Shown in pieces: positions 1-7,508 of a stretch of DNA of 64,000 nt. How positions within the stretch are numbered: the first letter of the stretch is position 1; each line of letters opens with the position of its first letter. Source of the DNA: Bacteroidales bacterium (lineage in GTDB: Bacteria > Bacteroidota > Bacteroidia > Bacteroidales > UBA932); assembly GCA_015060395.1 (NCBI GenBank), contig SUYP01000006.1:48479-112478 (forward strand). The letters run 5' to 3'. The translations under genes were made by a program, and so were the position numbers. The notes below the pieces were generated by a model. The model worked only from the letters and a program-made list of their open reading frames with translations. It ran no database searches and was not told the DNA's origin.

Positions 1-1
1 G

Positions 2-247
2 CGTGAGAGTGATTTCGATCAGTATTTTGAGGAGGATGATGTCGTCTATGTGCGTTTCAGTACGATGGATGAGGCTTCCTGGAGATATTGGGACGGTTTT
101 GAAGAAATCCAGTCGCTCTCCAGAAATCCTTTTTTCCCCGTTTCGAATGCGATCCGATCAAATGTGACGGGTGGCTTGGGATATTGGGCCGGCTATGGCT
201 CCACATATTACAGGCTGCCGATATCTGCGCCGGGTGAAAAAGAATAA
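2..247 (+). CDS. C-terminal part of a DUF4249-like outer-membrane-associated protein (5' truncated by window edge)
   Basis: Open frame continues to the window start; C-terminal motif NVTGGLGYWAGYGSTYY resembles DUF4249 proteins of Bacteroidota. Confidence 0.6.
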   Translation, partial: RESDFDQYFEEDDVVYVRFSTMDEASWRYWDGFEEIQSLSRNPFFPVSNAIRSNVTGGLGYWAGYGSTYYRLPISAPGEKE

Positions 248-281
248 GAGCAGACGGGATATGAACCTCTCTGCTCTTATT
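243..281. terminator. Bidirectional terminator-like hairpin between convergent genes
   Basis: AATAAGAGCAGA / TCTGCTCTTATT perfect 12-bp arms between the DUF4249 end and the asd end. Confidence 0.75.
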
Positions 282-284
282 GTC

Positions 285-1292
285 TTACTCCCTAGGGAGG
301 AATCCTTTTTCAATAAGTTTTTCCGCAATCTGGACAGCGTTTGTCGCCGCTCCCTTGCGGAGATTGTCAGCTACGCACCAGAAGTTGAGGCCGTACTTGA
401 CTGAAGGGTCCCTGCGGATGCGTCCTACGAAGACATCGTTCTTACCCCAGGCATAGAGAGGCATCGGATAGACGTTGTTTGCCGGATCGTCCTGAAGGGT
501 GACGCCAGGAGTCTCTTCCATAATCCTGCGGACATCCTCAAGAGTGAAGTCTTTTTCGAATTCGAGGTTGATGGATTCTGAATGACCACCCTGGACAGGC
601 ACGCGGACTGTAGTAGGAGATACTCCTATGCTGTCGTCTGCGAAGATCTTGTGGGTCTCGTTGACCATCTTCATCTCCTCCTTGGTATAGCCTGTCTCAA
701 GGAATGAGTCGATATGAGGCAGGATGTTCTGGTCGATCGGATGCGGATAGACTGCAGGATATTCGCCCCACTTTCCGCCTGCACGCTCAGCTGTCATCTG
801 ATCCATAGCCTTATAACCGGTACCTGTAACCGACTGATAAGTTGACACAACTATGCGCTTGATCGTATAGGCCTTGTGAAGAGGCCAGAGCGGAAGGAGC
901 ATCTGGATGGTCGAGCAGTTAGGGTTTGCGATGATCATATCATCCTTCCCGATCACATCTCCGTTGATTTCCGGAACCACAAGCTTCTTTGTCGGATCCA
1001 TACGCCAGTGCGACGAGTTGTCCACAACGCGTGTTCCCACCTCGGCGAACTTAGGTGCGAGCTCCGCAGATGTGCTTCCGCCTGCCGAGAAGAGTGCGAG
1101 GTCAGGACGTGCAGCTATCGCGTCTTCAGCACTTACTACTGTCCACTCCTTTCCCTGGAATGTGATCTTGCGTCCTACAGACTTTGCAGAAGCTACCGGA
1201 AGGAGCTCCGTTACAGGGAAGTTCCTCTCTGCGAGTACTTCCAGCATTCTGGTGCCTACCAGTCCAGTGGCACCCACTACAGCTACTTTCAT
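285..1292 (-). CDS. asd: Aspartate-semialdehyde dehydrogenase
   Basis: MKVAVVGATGLVGTRML NAD(P)-binding start, NPNCSTIQ catalytic Cys motif, full length. Confidence 0.95.
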   Translation of the reverse strand: MKVAVVGATGLVGTRMLEVLAERNFPVTELLPVASAKSVGRKITFQGKEWTVVSAEDAIAARPDLALFSAGGSTSAELAPKFAEVGTRVVDNSSHWRMDPTKKLVVPEINGDVIGKDDMIIANPNCSTIQMLLPLWPLHKAYTIKRIVVSTYQSVTGTGYKAMDQMTAERAGGKWGEYPAVYPHPIDQNILPHIDSFLETGYTKEEMKMVNETHKIFADDSIGVSPTTVRVPVQGGHSESINLEFEKDFTLEDVRRIMEETPGVTLQDDPANNVYPMPLYAWGKNDVFVGRIRRDPSVKYGLNFWCVADNLRKGAATNAVQIAEKLIEKGFLPRE

Positions 1293-1293
1293 A

Positions 1294-1492
1294 TTTTCTT
1301 ACCTTATAACTTTATTTAATATCTCTTAACTTATCACTATTTCGGAGGATGTGCATAAATATGAAAATATTTCTACGTTACCCTCCTCCTAAATCCTCCT
1401 CCTCGGGAGGAGGACTTACTATCGCTTCGCTCGAAGTTTTCTTACCTTATAACTTTAATTAATATTTCTAAACATATCACTTTTTCGGAGGT
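1294..1492. repeat. Imperfect ~55-bp direct duplication of the asd 5' leader (about 1294-1348 and 1438-1492) separated by a hairpin-containing spacer
   Basis: tttcttaccttataacttta(t/a)ttaatat(c/t)tct..tatcact.tttcggagg present twice. Confidence 0.75.
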
Positions 1493-1500
1493 GTACCTCT

Positions 1501-1539
1501 TGTCATTTCGACCGAGCGTAGCGAGTGGAGAAATCTATA
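1501..1539 (+). repeat. Left copy of REP-like inverted repeat flanking the GIY-YIG gene
   Basis: tgtcatttcga...gagaaatctata, inverse of the sequence at 1837-1867. Confidence 0.75.
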
Positions 1540-1828
1540 TGGTGATATTCTTACCTAAATCCATTAAATCTGGATTCAATGTTTTAATAAGCCATTCTTT
1601 TTTCTCCCGCCTCCATTTCTTCAGCTTCTTTTCTCGTTCAATAGCCTGATTGATATCAGAATATTCTTCGTAATATACTAGTTTGCAACAATTGTATTTC
1701 TGTGAAAATCCAGGAATCGATCCACTTTTGTGTTCTGTAACCCTTCGTTCTATGTCATTTGTCACACCAATATATAATGTTGAGTTGTTTGGACTTGACA
1801 TTATATATGTGTAGTATGTGTTGTACAT
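1535..1828 (-). CDS. Small GIY-YIG nuclease family protein
   Basis: YYTYIMSSPNNSTLYIGVTNDIERRVTEHKSG is a GIY-YIG-type start; start chosen at MYNTYY because upstream codons lie in repeat DNA. Confidence 0.85.
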   Translation of the reverse strand: MYNTYYTYIMSSPNNSTLYIGVTNDIERRVTEHKSGSIPGFSQKYNCCKLVYYEEYSDINQAIEREKKLKKWRREKKEWLIKTLNPDLMDLGKNITI

Positions 1829-1836
1829 ATTTCTTT

Positions 1837-1911
1837 TATAGATTTCTCGACTTCGCTCGAAATGACAATGTAATTCGCTCGAAATGACAATGTAATTTGC
1901 TGGAAATGACA
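1837..1911 (-). repeat. Right inverted-repeat copy plus short 22-bp tandem copies (cgctcgaaatgacaatgtaatt)
   Basis: tatagatttctcgacttcgctcgaaatgaca is the inverse of the left copy; cgctcgaaatgacaatgtaatt twice, then a diverged third copy. Confidence 0.75.
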
Positions 1912-1925
1912 ATCAATATCAGTTG

Positions 1926-3200
1926 CTACAATGCTGCGGTAAGGTCGGCGATGAGGTCATCGACATTTTCTATGCCGACGCTGAGACGAAGCATATTAGG
2001 ATAAACACCGGCGGCTACCTGCTCTTCAGGACTGAGCTGGGAGTGGGTTGTGGATGCCGGATGTACGATGAGTGATTTGGCATCTCCAACACTTCCTACG
2101 TGCAGGATGAGCTCCAGACGGGTAACCAGTGCGGCAGCTGCGTCGAAACCTCCCTTCACACGAAATGTGAGCACTCCACCGAATCCGTGACGCAGATACT
2201 TGCATCCGAGTTCGTGGTACTGATTGCTCTTGAGGCCAGGGTAGTTAACGCTCTCGACAGCCGGATGCTTCTCAAGGAATTCTGCTACTGCAAGTGCATT
2301 GTCGCAGCAACGTTCTGCCCTCAATGAAAGAGTCTCCAGACCTTGAAGCATCAGGAATGAATTGAAAGGTGAAGCGGCCGGACCGATGTTGCGGAGACCG
2401 TCCACGCGTACACGTCCGGCAAATGCTGCATCACCGAACACTTCCTTGTAAACCAGACCGTGATAACTCTCGGATGGGGCAGCCAGAAGCGGGTATTTCT
2501 CAGGTGTCCAGTCGAAGTTGCCTCCGTCAACAACCACTCCGCCGAGGGCTGTTCCGTGTCCGCAGATCCATTTGGTTGCAGAATGGATGGATACATTGGC
2601 ACCCCATTCGAACGGACGGAAAAGATATCCTCCCATACCGAAAGTGTTGTCAACCATCACGCAGATGCCCTTCCTGCGTGCCATCTCCACGATAGGCTCA
2701 TAGTCAGGGATATTGAATGCCGGATTGCCGATGTTCTCGAGGAAGATTGCCTTTGTACGTCCGTCAACAAGTGGCTCAAGGTCTGCGGCGCTGTCGCTCT
2801 TTGCAAAGCGTACCTCGATACCCATATCACGGAGGGTGATGGCGAACATCGTGAATGTACCTCCATAAAGGAAAGGCTGGGCCACGATGTTGTCGCCAGG
2901 ACCACAGATGTTGGTGATGGAGAGGAATACCGCTGACTGGCCTGAGGCTGTCGAAACGGCGGCCACACCTCCTTCGAGGGCTGCCATACGCTTTTCAAAC
3001 ACCTCGTTGGTGGTGTTGGTGATACGTGTATATATGTTGCCCGGACGCTTGAGCTCGAAAAGCTCCGCTCCGTACTGCATATCGTCGAAAGTATATGCGG
3101 TGCTCTGATATATCGGCACTGCTGTACCCTTCGATACCGGGTCTATCTCCTGTCCGGCCCTTACCTGAAGGGTCTCGAACCTGTAATTCTTCTTTTCCAT
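1926..3200 (-). CDS. metY: O-acetylhomoserine sulfhydrylase / Cys-Met metabolism PLP enzyme
   Basis: MEKKNYRFETLQVRAGQ..., SATKWICGHGTALGG PLP-Lys region, HPASTTHSQL; start placed at MEKK. Confidence 0.9.
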   Translation of the reverse strand: MEKKNYRFETLQVRAGQEIDPVSKGTAVPIYQSTAYTFDDMQYGAELFELKRPGNIYTRITNTTNEVFEKRMAALEGGVAAVSTASGQSAVFLSITNICGPGDNIVAQPFLYGGTFTMFAITLRDMGIEVRFAKSDSAADLEPLVDGRTKAIFLENIGNPAFNIPDYEPIVEMARRKGICVMVDNTFGMGGYLFRPFEWGANVSIHSATKWICGHGTALGGVVVDGGNFDWTPEKYPLLAAPSESYHGLVYKEVFGDAAFAGRVRVDGLRNIGPAASPFNSFLMLQGLETLSLRAERCCDNALAVAEFLEKHPAVESVNYPGLKSNQYHELGCKYLRHGFGGVLTFRVKGGFDAAAALVTRLELILHVGSVGDAKSLIVHPASTTHSQLSPEEQVAAGVYPNMLRLSVGIENVDDLIADLTAAL

Positions 3201-3213
3201 AATTTTGTTTTTT

Positions 3214-3324
3214 GTTCCAGTGAACTTTGATGTATTGAACTTCACTGGAACTATGGTAAAACAGTTGTTTCAGTTATTTTTCGGATGTTCTGGTGAACTG
3301 TTCGGAACGAATCTTCACTAGAAC
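3214..3324. promoter_or_regulatory. Two matched dyads, GTTCYRGTGAA-N16-TTCACYRGAAC, between thrA and metY
   Basis: 3214-3224/3241-3251 perfect 11-bp arms; 3287-3297/3314-3324 10 of 11; both with 16-nt spacers. Confidence 0.7.
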
Positions 3325-3329
3325 TGTTT

Positions 3330-5792
3330 TTAAACGATGATGTCATTGAGGACTCCAGATGCAGTCTGGTATGCGCCAGCACCTGCTCCCTGTACAACCA
3401 GTGGAGACGGGTAGAAGTCGGTCTGGATGATGGCGCAGTTGTCAGTTCCGTTGAGGCTGAACAGCGGATGTTCGTCAGAAACAGCTTCGAGACCGGTCTT
3501 TGCGCGATATCCGAGAGGGGAACTGTCGTCCTTGATCAATGATGCCACAAAACGCTGTCTCAGACCCTTGGATGCCGCCTCGTTGTAGCGTGCGGCGAAC
3601 ATTTCCTCGTTTTCTGCGAGCTTCGCGTAGAATGCATCGACATCTCCTTCGAAGAATTCTTCTCCAAGAATAGGGGATATCTGCACATCCTTCTCGTCGA
3701 GTGGAACGCCAGCCTCACGTGAAAGGATGAGGAGTTTTCTGAGAACGTCCCGTCCGCTGAGGTCAAGCCTTGGATCCGGCTCGGTATAACCGGCATCCTG
3801 CGCTCTCCTTACCACTTCGGCGAATGTACCTCCCTCACCTCCGGCGTAGTTGCTGAAGATATAGTTCAATGTTCCGCTGAGTACTGCCTCGATGCGTACG
3901 ATCTCGTCTCCGCTGTGGACACTTCTTGAGATTGATTCAAGTATAGGAAGTGCGGCTCCTACTGTTGTCTCATAACGGAGCGTTGCTCCAATCTCGATTG
4001 CCGCTTCCTTCAATGCCGCATACTGGACGTATGGCAGGGAGAATGTTATCTTGTTGCAGGCTACTACAGAATATCCTCTCTTGAAGAGGTTCATATATTT
4101 GAAAGCGATGTCGGCAGAGGCCGTGCAGTCAACAAATACGGAATTCTCAAGTGAGAGTGATGCGAGCTGGGTGAAGTATGCCTCATCTGCAGCGCTCTCG
4201 CCATTGTCGAGCTGAGCCTTTATGTCGTTGAGGTCCAGGCCGTTCTTGTTGATGATGAAGCGGCGGCTGTTGGACAGTCCGCAGATGCGGAGCCTTCTAC
4301 CTGTTCTTGCCGCAATCTTCTCGCGGTTCTTCGCTATGATATCTACAAGAGCCCTTCCCACTGTGCCGAATCCGGCGATAAAGAGGTTGATGTCCTTTCC
4401 GCTCCTGCGGTCGAAGAATTCATTGTGGATGGTGCGGATTGCAGCTTCAGCGTCGTCAGAAGAAATGATCACGGAGATGTTTCTTTCCGAAGACCCCTGT
4501 GCCGTAGCCCTGACAGGGATGCTGTTGCGTCCGAGAGCAGCAAGCATACGTCCAGTCGCTCCTGTCTGGTTGAGAACGTCGTCTCCTACAAGACACACGA
4601 TCGAATATCCCTTCTCTACCTTCAGCGGATTGAGTTTTCCGAGGGATATCTCGTATGCGAAACATCTGTCAGCTGCTTCACGGGCCTTCTCTGCATCCTT
4701 TTCAGAAACCGCGATGCACATAGTGTGCACGGATGAAGCCTGAGTGATGAGGATGATGTTGATGTCGTTCTGGCTCAGGGTCTCGAAAAGACGGCTCGAG
4801 AAACCAGGAATGCCGACCATACCGCTGCCCTCAAGGCTGAGAAGAGCGATGTTGTCGGAGTTCGATATTCCTATGACGGAGTCCTTGCTGCGAGGCGGAT
4901 GCTTTTCTATGAGCGTGCCGTGTGACTCAGGGTCGAATGTGTTCTTGACATAGATAGGAATGCCTTCGGCCACAACCGGCTGGATTGTAGGAGGATAGAT
5001 TACCTTTGCTCCGAAATGGGAGAGCTCCTGGGCGGCCTTGTATGAGATGTTGCTGATGGTGCGTGCTGTTGGCACGACCTTCGGATTCGAGGTCATCATA
5101 CCCGGAACATCTGTCCAGATCTCGAGCACGCGTGCCTTGCAGCCCACTGCGTAAAGAGAGGCAGTGTAGTCTGAGCCGCCGCGTCCGAGTGTCGTGGTGC
5201 GTCCCTGCTTGTCCGATGCGATGAAACCCGGAAGAACGAAGAGCTGGGTGATGCGGTTGCTTTCCACCATTTCGTTCACTCTGTAGTATGTCTTCTGTAC
5301 GTCCACGACATTCTTGTCACCCTTGGCTACGGTGCGGATGATCTGACGTGAATCGATCCACTTGGTGGAGATGCCGATGGATGCCAGCTTTGTAGCAAGT
5401 ATCTTCGTTGACCAGAGTTCACCGAATGACTGGATGGCATCCAGGCTTGCCGGTGAAAGTTCGCCGAGAAGAAATACTCCCTGTGTGATGCTTCTGAGAG
5501 AGTCGAAGAGAGAATCACACACTGCGAGTGACTCGTTCTGCTTCTCTCTCGGGAGCAGTTCGTTGATGATGTCGTGATGTCTTTGCTGGAGATTGTCTAT
5601 GAGAGTCTTGTAGCTTTCATCTCTTTCCGAGGCAAGCGTACCGATCTTGATGAGAGTGTCGGTGCATCCGCTTATGGCAGAGACAACCAGTATGGTCCTG
5701 TCGCGGTCCACCGCCTTGATGACGATATCGACCACCTTCGACATATTCTGTGCATCGGCTACCGATGAGCCTCCGAATTTAAGTACCTGCAT
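3330..5792 (-). CDS. thrA: Bifunctional aspartate kinase / homoserine dehydrogenase
   Basis: MQVLKFGGSSVADAQNM kinase start; FIAGFGTVGRALVDII homoserine dehydrogenase domain; 820 aa. Confidence 0.97.
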   Translation of the reverse strand: MQVLKFGGSSVADAQNMSKVVDIVIKAVDRDRTILVVSAISGCTDTLIKIGTLASERDESYKTLIDNLQQRHHDIINELLPREKQNESLAVCDSLFDSLRSITQGVFLLGELSPASLDAIQSFGELWSTKILATKLASIGISTKWIDSRQIIRTVAKGDKNVVDVQKTYYRVNEMVESNRITQLFVLPGFIASDKQGRTTTLGRGGSDYTASLYAVGCKARVLEIWTDVPGMMTSNPKVVPTARTISNISYKAAQELSHFGAKVIYPPTIQPVVAEGIPIYVKNTFDPESHGTLIEKHPPRSKDSVIGISNSDNIALLSLEGSGMVGIPGFSSRLFETLSQNDINIILITQASSVHTMCIAVSEKDAEKAREAADRCFAYEISLGKLNPLKVEKGYSIVCLVGDDVLNQTGATGRMLAALGRNSIPVRATAQGSSERNISVIISSDDAEAAIRTIHNEFFDRRSGKDINLFIAGFGTVGRALVDIIAKNREKIAARTGRRLRICGLSNSRRFIINKNGLDLNDIKAQLDNGESAADEAYFTQLASLSLENSVFVDCTASADIAFKYMNLFKRGYSVVACNKITFSLPYVQYAALKEAAIEIGATLRYETTVGAALPILESISRSVHSGDEIVRIEAVLSGTLNYIFSNYAGGEGGTFAEVVRRAQDAGYTEPDPRLDLSGRDVLRKLLILSREAGVPLDEKDVQISPILGEEFFEGDVDAFYAKLAENEEMFAARYNEAASKGLRQRFVASLIKDDSSPLGYRAKTGLEAVSDEHPLFSLNGTDNCAIIQTDFYPSPLVVQGAGAGAYQTASGVLNDIIV

Positions 5793-5797
5793 ATTTT

Positions 5798-6820
5798 TTA
5801 CGGCAATAAAGGTTCGATTATTTTGGTAAGCTGGTCATTTTCAAGGAGAAAACCGTCGTGACCGAACTTTGATGTGATTTCGTGATATACCGCTCCCGGG
5901 ATGGAAGCCGCTATGAATTTCTGTTCTTCTACAGGGAAAAGACGGTCGCTGTCGATGCCTATGACAGTGCATTCTGTCCTTATGCTGCCGAGTGCCTTTT
6001 CCACTCCTCCGCGTCCTCTGCCGACATTGTTGCTGTCCACCGAAGCGCAGAGATAGTAATATGAATAAGCGTCAAACCTGTCGGAGAGCTTCTTTCCCTG
6101 ATATCTCTGGTATGACCCCGCGCGATCTGCAAAAAGGCAGTCTTCATCCTTTTCCCACTGGGTCGCATTGTATCCCTCATAGCTTCTGTATGATATCAAA
6201 GCAATGCTTCGTGCGCATCTCAGACCGGCCTCTCCACCCCTGAGTGAAGCGCATTCGCGGAAAGTAGGGTCAGCTTCCAAAGCCATCCTCATAGATTCGT
6301 TATATGCTGTAAGCCAAGGTGTCACCCTCGCTCCGCAAGCTATATATACCGCTCTCTTGATGACTTCCGGCTGCATAATGGACCATTCGACAGACTGGAA
6401 TCCTCCGATAGAGCCTCCGACCATAAAGTCGATGTGCCTGATGCCGAGATGCTGACGGACAAGGTCGTTTGCGCGGACGATGTCCCTGACGGTGATCAGA
6501 GGGAAATCGAAGTAATATGGCGAACCGGTCTGTGGATTGATCGAAGACGGACCCGAAGAACCGTAGGCCGAACCGAGCATATTGACGCATACGATGAAAT
6601 ACTTTTCCGTATCGAAAAGCTTTCCCGGACCTGTCAGCTCCGGCCACCAGTCCTCGGCGTCGGAGTTGGCTGTCAGTGCGTGGCATATCCATATCACCTT
6701 CCTCTGGTCGTCCTTCTGCCATTCGCGTTCAGAACAATGATAAACCACCTTCAGACCGCATATACTCCCTCCTGCCTCGAACTCGAAAATATCGTTATGT
6801 ATATATTCCTTTTTAATCAT
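5798..6820 (-). CDS. metX: Homoserine O-acetyltransferase
   Basis: alpha/beta-hydrolase with GGSIGGFQSVEW nucleophile elbow, CHALTANSDA, GHDGFLLE. Confidence 0.93.
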   Translation of the reverse strand: MIKKEYIHNDIFEFEAGGSICGLKVVYHCSEREWQKDDQRKVIWICHALTANSDAEDWWPELTGPGKLFDTEKYFIVCVNMLGSAYGSSGPSSINPQTGSPYYFDFPLITVRDIVRANDLVRQHLGIRHIDFMVGGSIGGFQSVEWSIMQPEVIKRAVYIACGARVTPWLTAYNESMRMALEADPTFRECASLRGGEAGLRCARSIALISYRSYEGYNATQWEKDEDCLFADRAGSYQRYQGKKLSDRFDAYSYYYLCASVDSNNVGRGRGGVEKALGSIRTECTVIGIDSDRLFPVEEQKFIAASIPGAVYHEITSKFGHDGFLLENDQLTKIIEPLLP

Positions 6821-6856
6821 ATAATCAATCGGTTAGGGGATTACCGAAAAAACGTG

Positions 6857-6864
6857 CAAAGATA
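6857..6864 (-). promoter_or_regulatory. Bacteroidota-type -7 box (TATCTTTG) upstream of metX
   Basis: Matches TAnnTTTG on the minus strand. Confidence 0.5.
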
Positions 6865-6935
6865 ATGTTTTTCTTCCTTTATCGGGCTGCAAAGATGGTA
6901 TATTGCATTTATATATGCAATCTTTCTGAATTATT

Positions 6936-6991
6936 CGGGAAAATATTCTATTTTTGCTTAAAATTATTATAAATACAGAATAATATTCTGT
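6936..6991. promoter_or_regulatory. Two candidate Lrp/AsnC-family operators
   Basis: CAGAATATTATTCTG (minus strand, 6976-6990) fits the E. coli Lrp consensus YAGHAWATTWTDCTR at 15/15; TAGAATATTTTCCCG (minus, 6936-6950) fits 13/15. Confidence 0.55.
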
Positions 6992-7006
6992 GTAATGCCC
7001 GGTTTT

Positions 7007-7474
7007 ATGGAAATATTAGACAAGATAGATATTCTGATCCTGCGTGAACTGCAGAAGGATGCCAAGCTGACCACCAAGGAACTTGCGGCGAAGGTGAATC
7101 TCTCTCCGTCGCCTGTATTTGAAAGGCAGAAACGCCTTGAAAGGGAAGGATATATAAAGAAATATGTGGCTGTCGTGGACCCTATAAAGACAGGCAACGG
7201 GATAATGGTCCTGTGCAATGTGCGCCTCAAGCATCACAGCAAGGAATTCAGCAGACAGTTCACATCGGTGATAGCGGATATCGACGAAGTGGTGGAATGC
7301 TTCAATACTTCCGGTGATTATGACTATCAGCTGAAGATTTATGCACGGAATATGCAGGCTTACCAGGAGTTTGTTCTCGGGACACTGGGAGATATGGACT
7401 GCATAGGCTCTCTGCACAGCATATTTGTTATCGGAGAGGTTAAAAATACATTGTCTGTGCCCTTGAAGGCATAA
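7007..7474 (+). CDS. Lrp/AsnC family transcriptional regulator
   Basis: MEILDKIDILILRELQKDAKLTTKELAAKVNLSPSPVFERQKRLEREGYI HTH; GDYDYQLKI ligand domain. Confidence 0.93.
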   Translation: MEILDKIDILILRELQKDAKLTTKELAAKVNLSPSPVFERQKRLEREGYIKKYVAVVDPIKTGNGIMVLCNVRLKHHSKEFSRQFTSVIADIDEVVECFNTSGDYDYQLKIYARNMQAYQEFVLGTLGDMDCIGSLHSIFVIGEVKNTLSVPLKA

Positions 7475-7494
7475 AAGGTGTCCGTTTTAATTCG

Positions 7495-7502
7495 TAACTT
7501 TG
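7495..7502 (+). promoter_or_regulatory. -7 box TAACTTTG directly upstream of the SLC13 transporter
   Basis: TAnnTTTG 6 nt before ATG, so the message may be leaderless. Confidence 0.5.
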
Positions 7503-7508
7503 CACGAT

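Noticed and set aside
6821-6900. SAM-type riboswitch upstream of metX
   Set aside because: The region between the -7 box and the ATG is only ~35 nt with a single weak 5-bp stem; too short for known SAM riboswitch folds.
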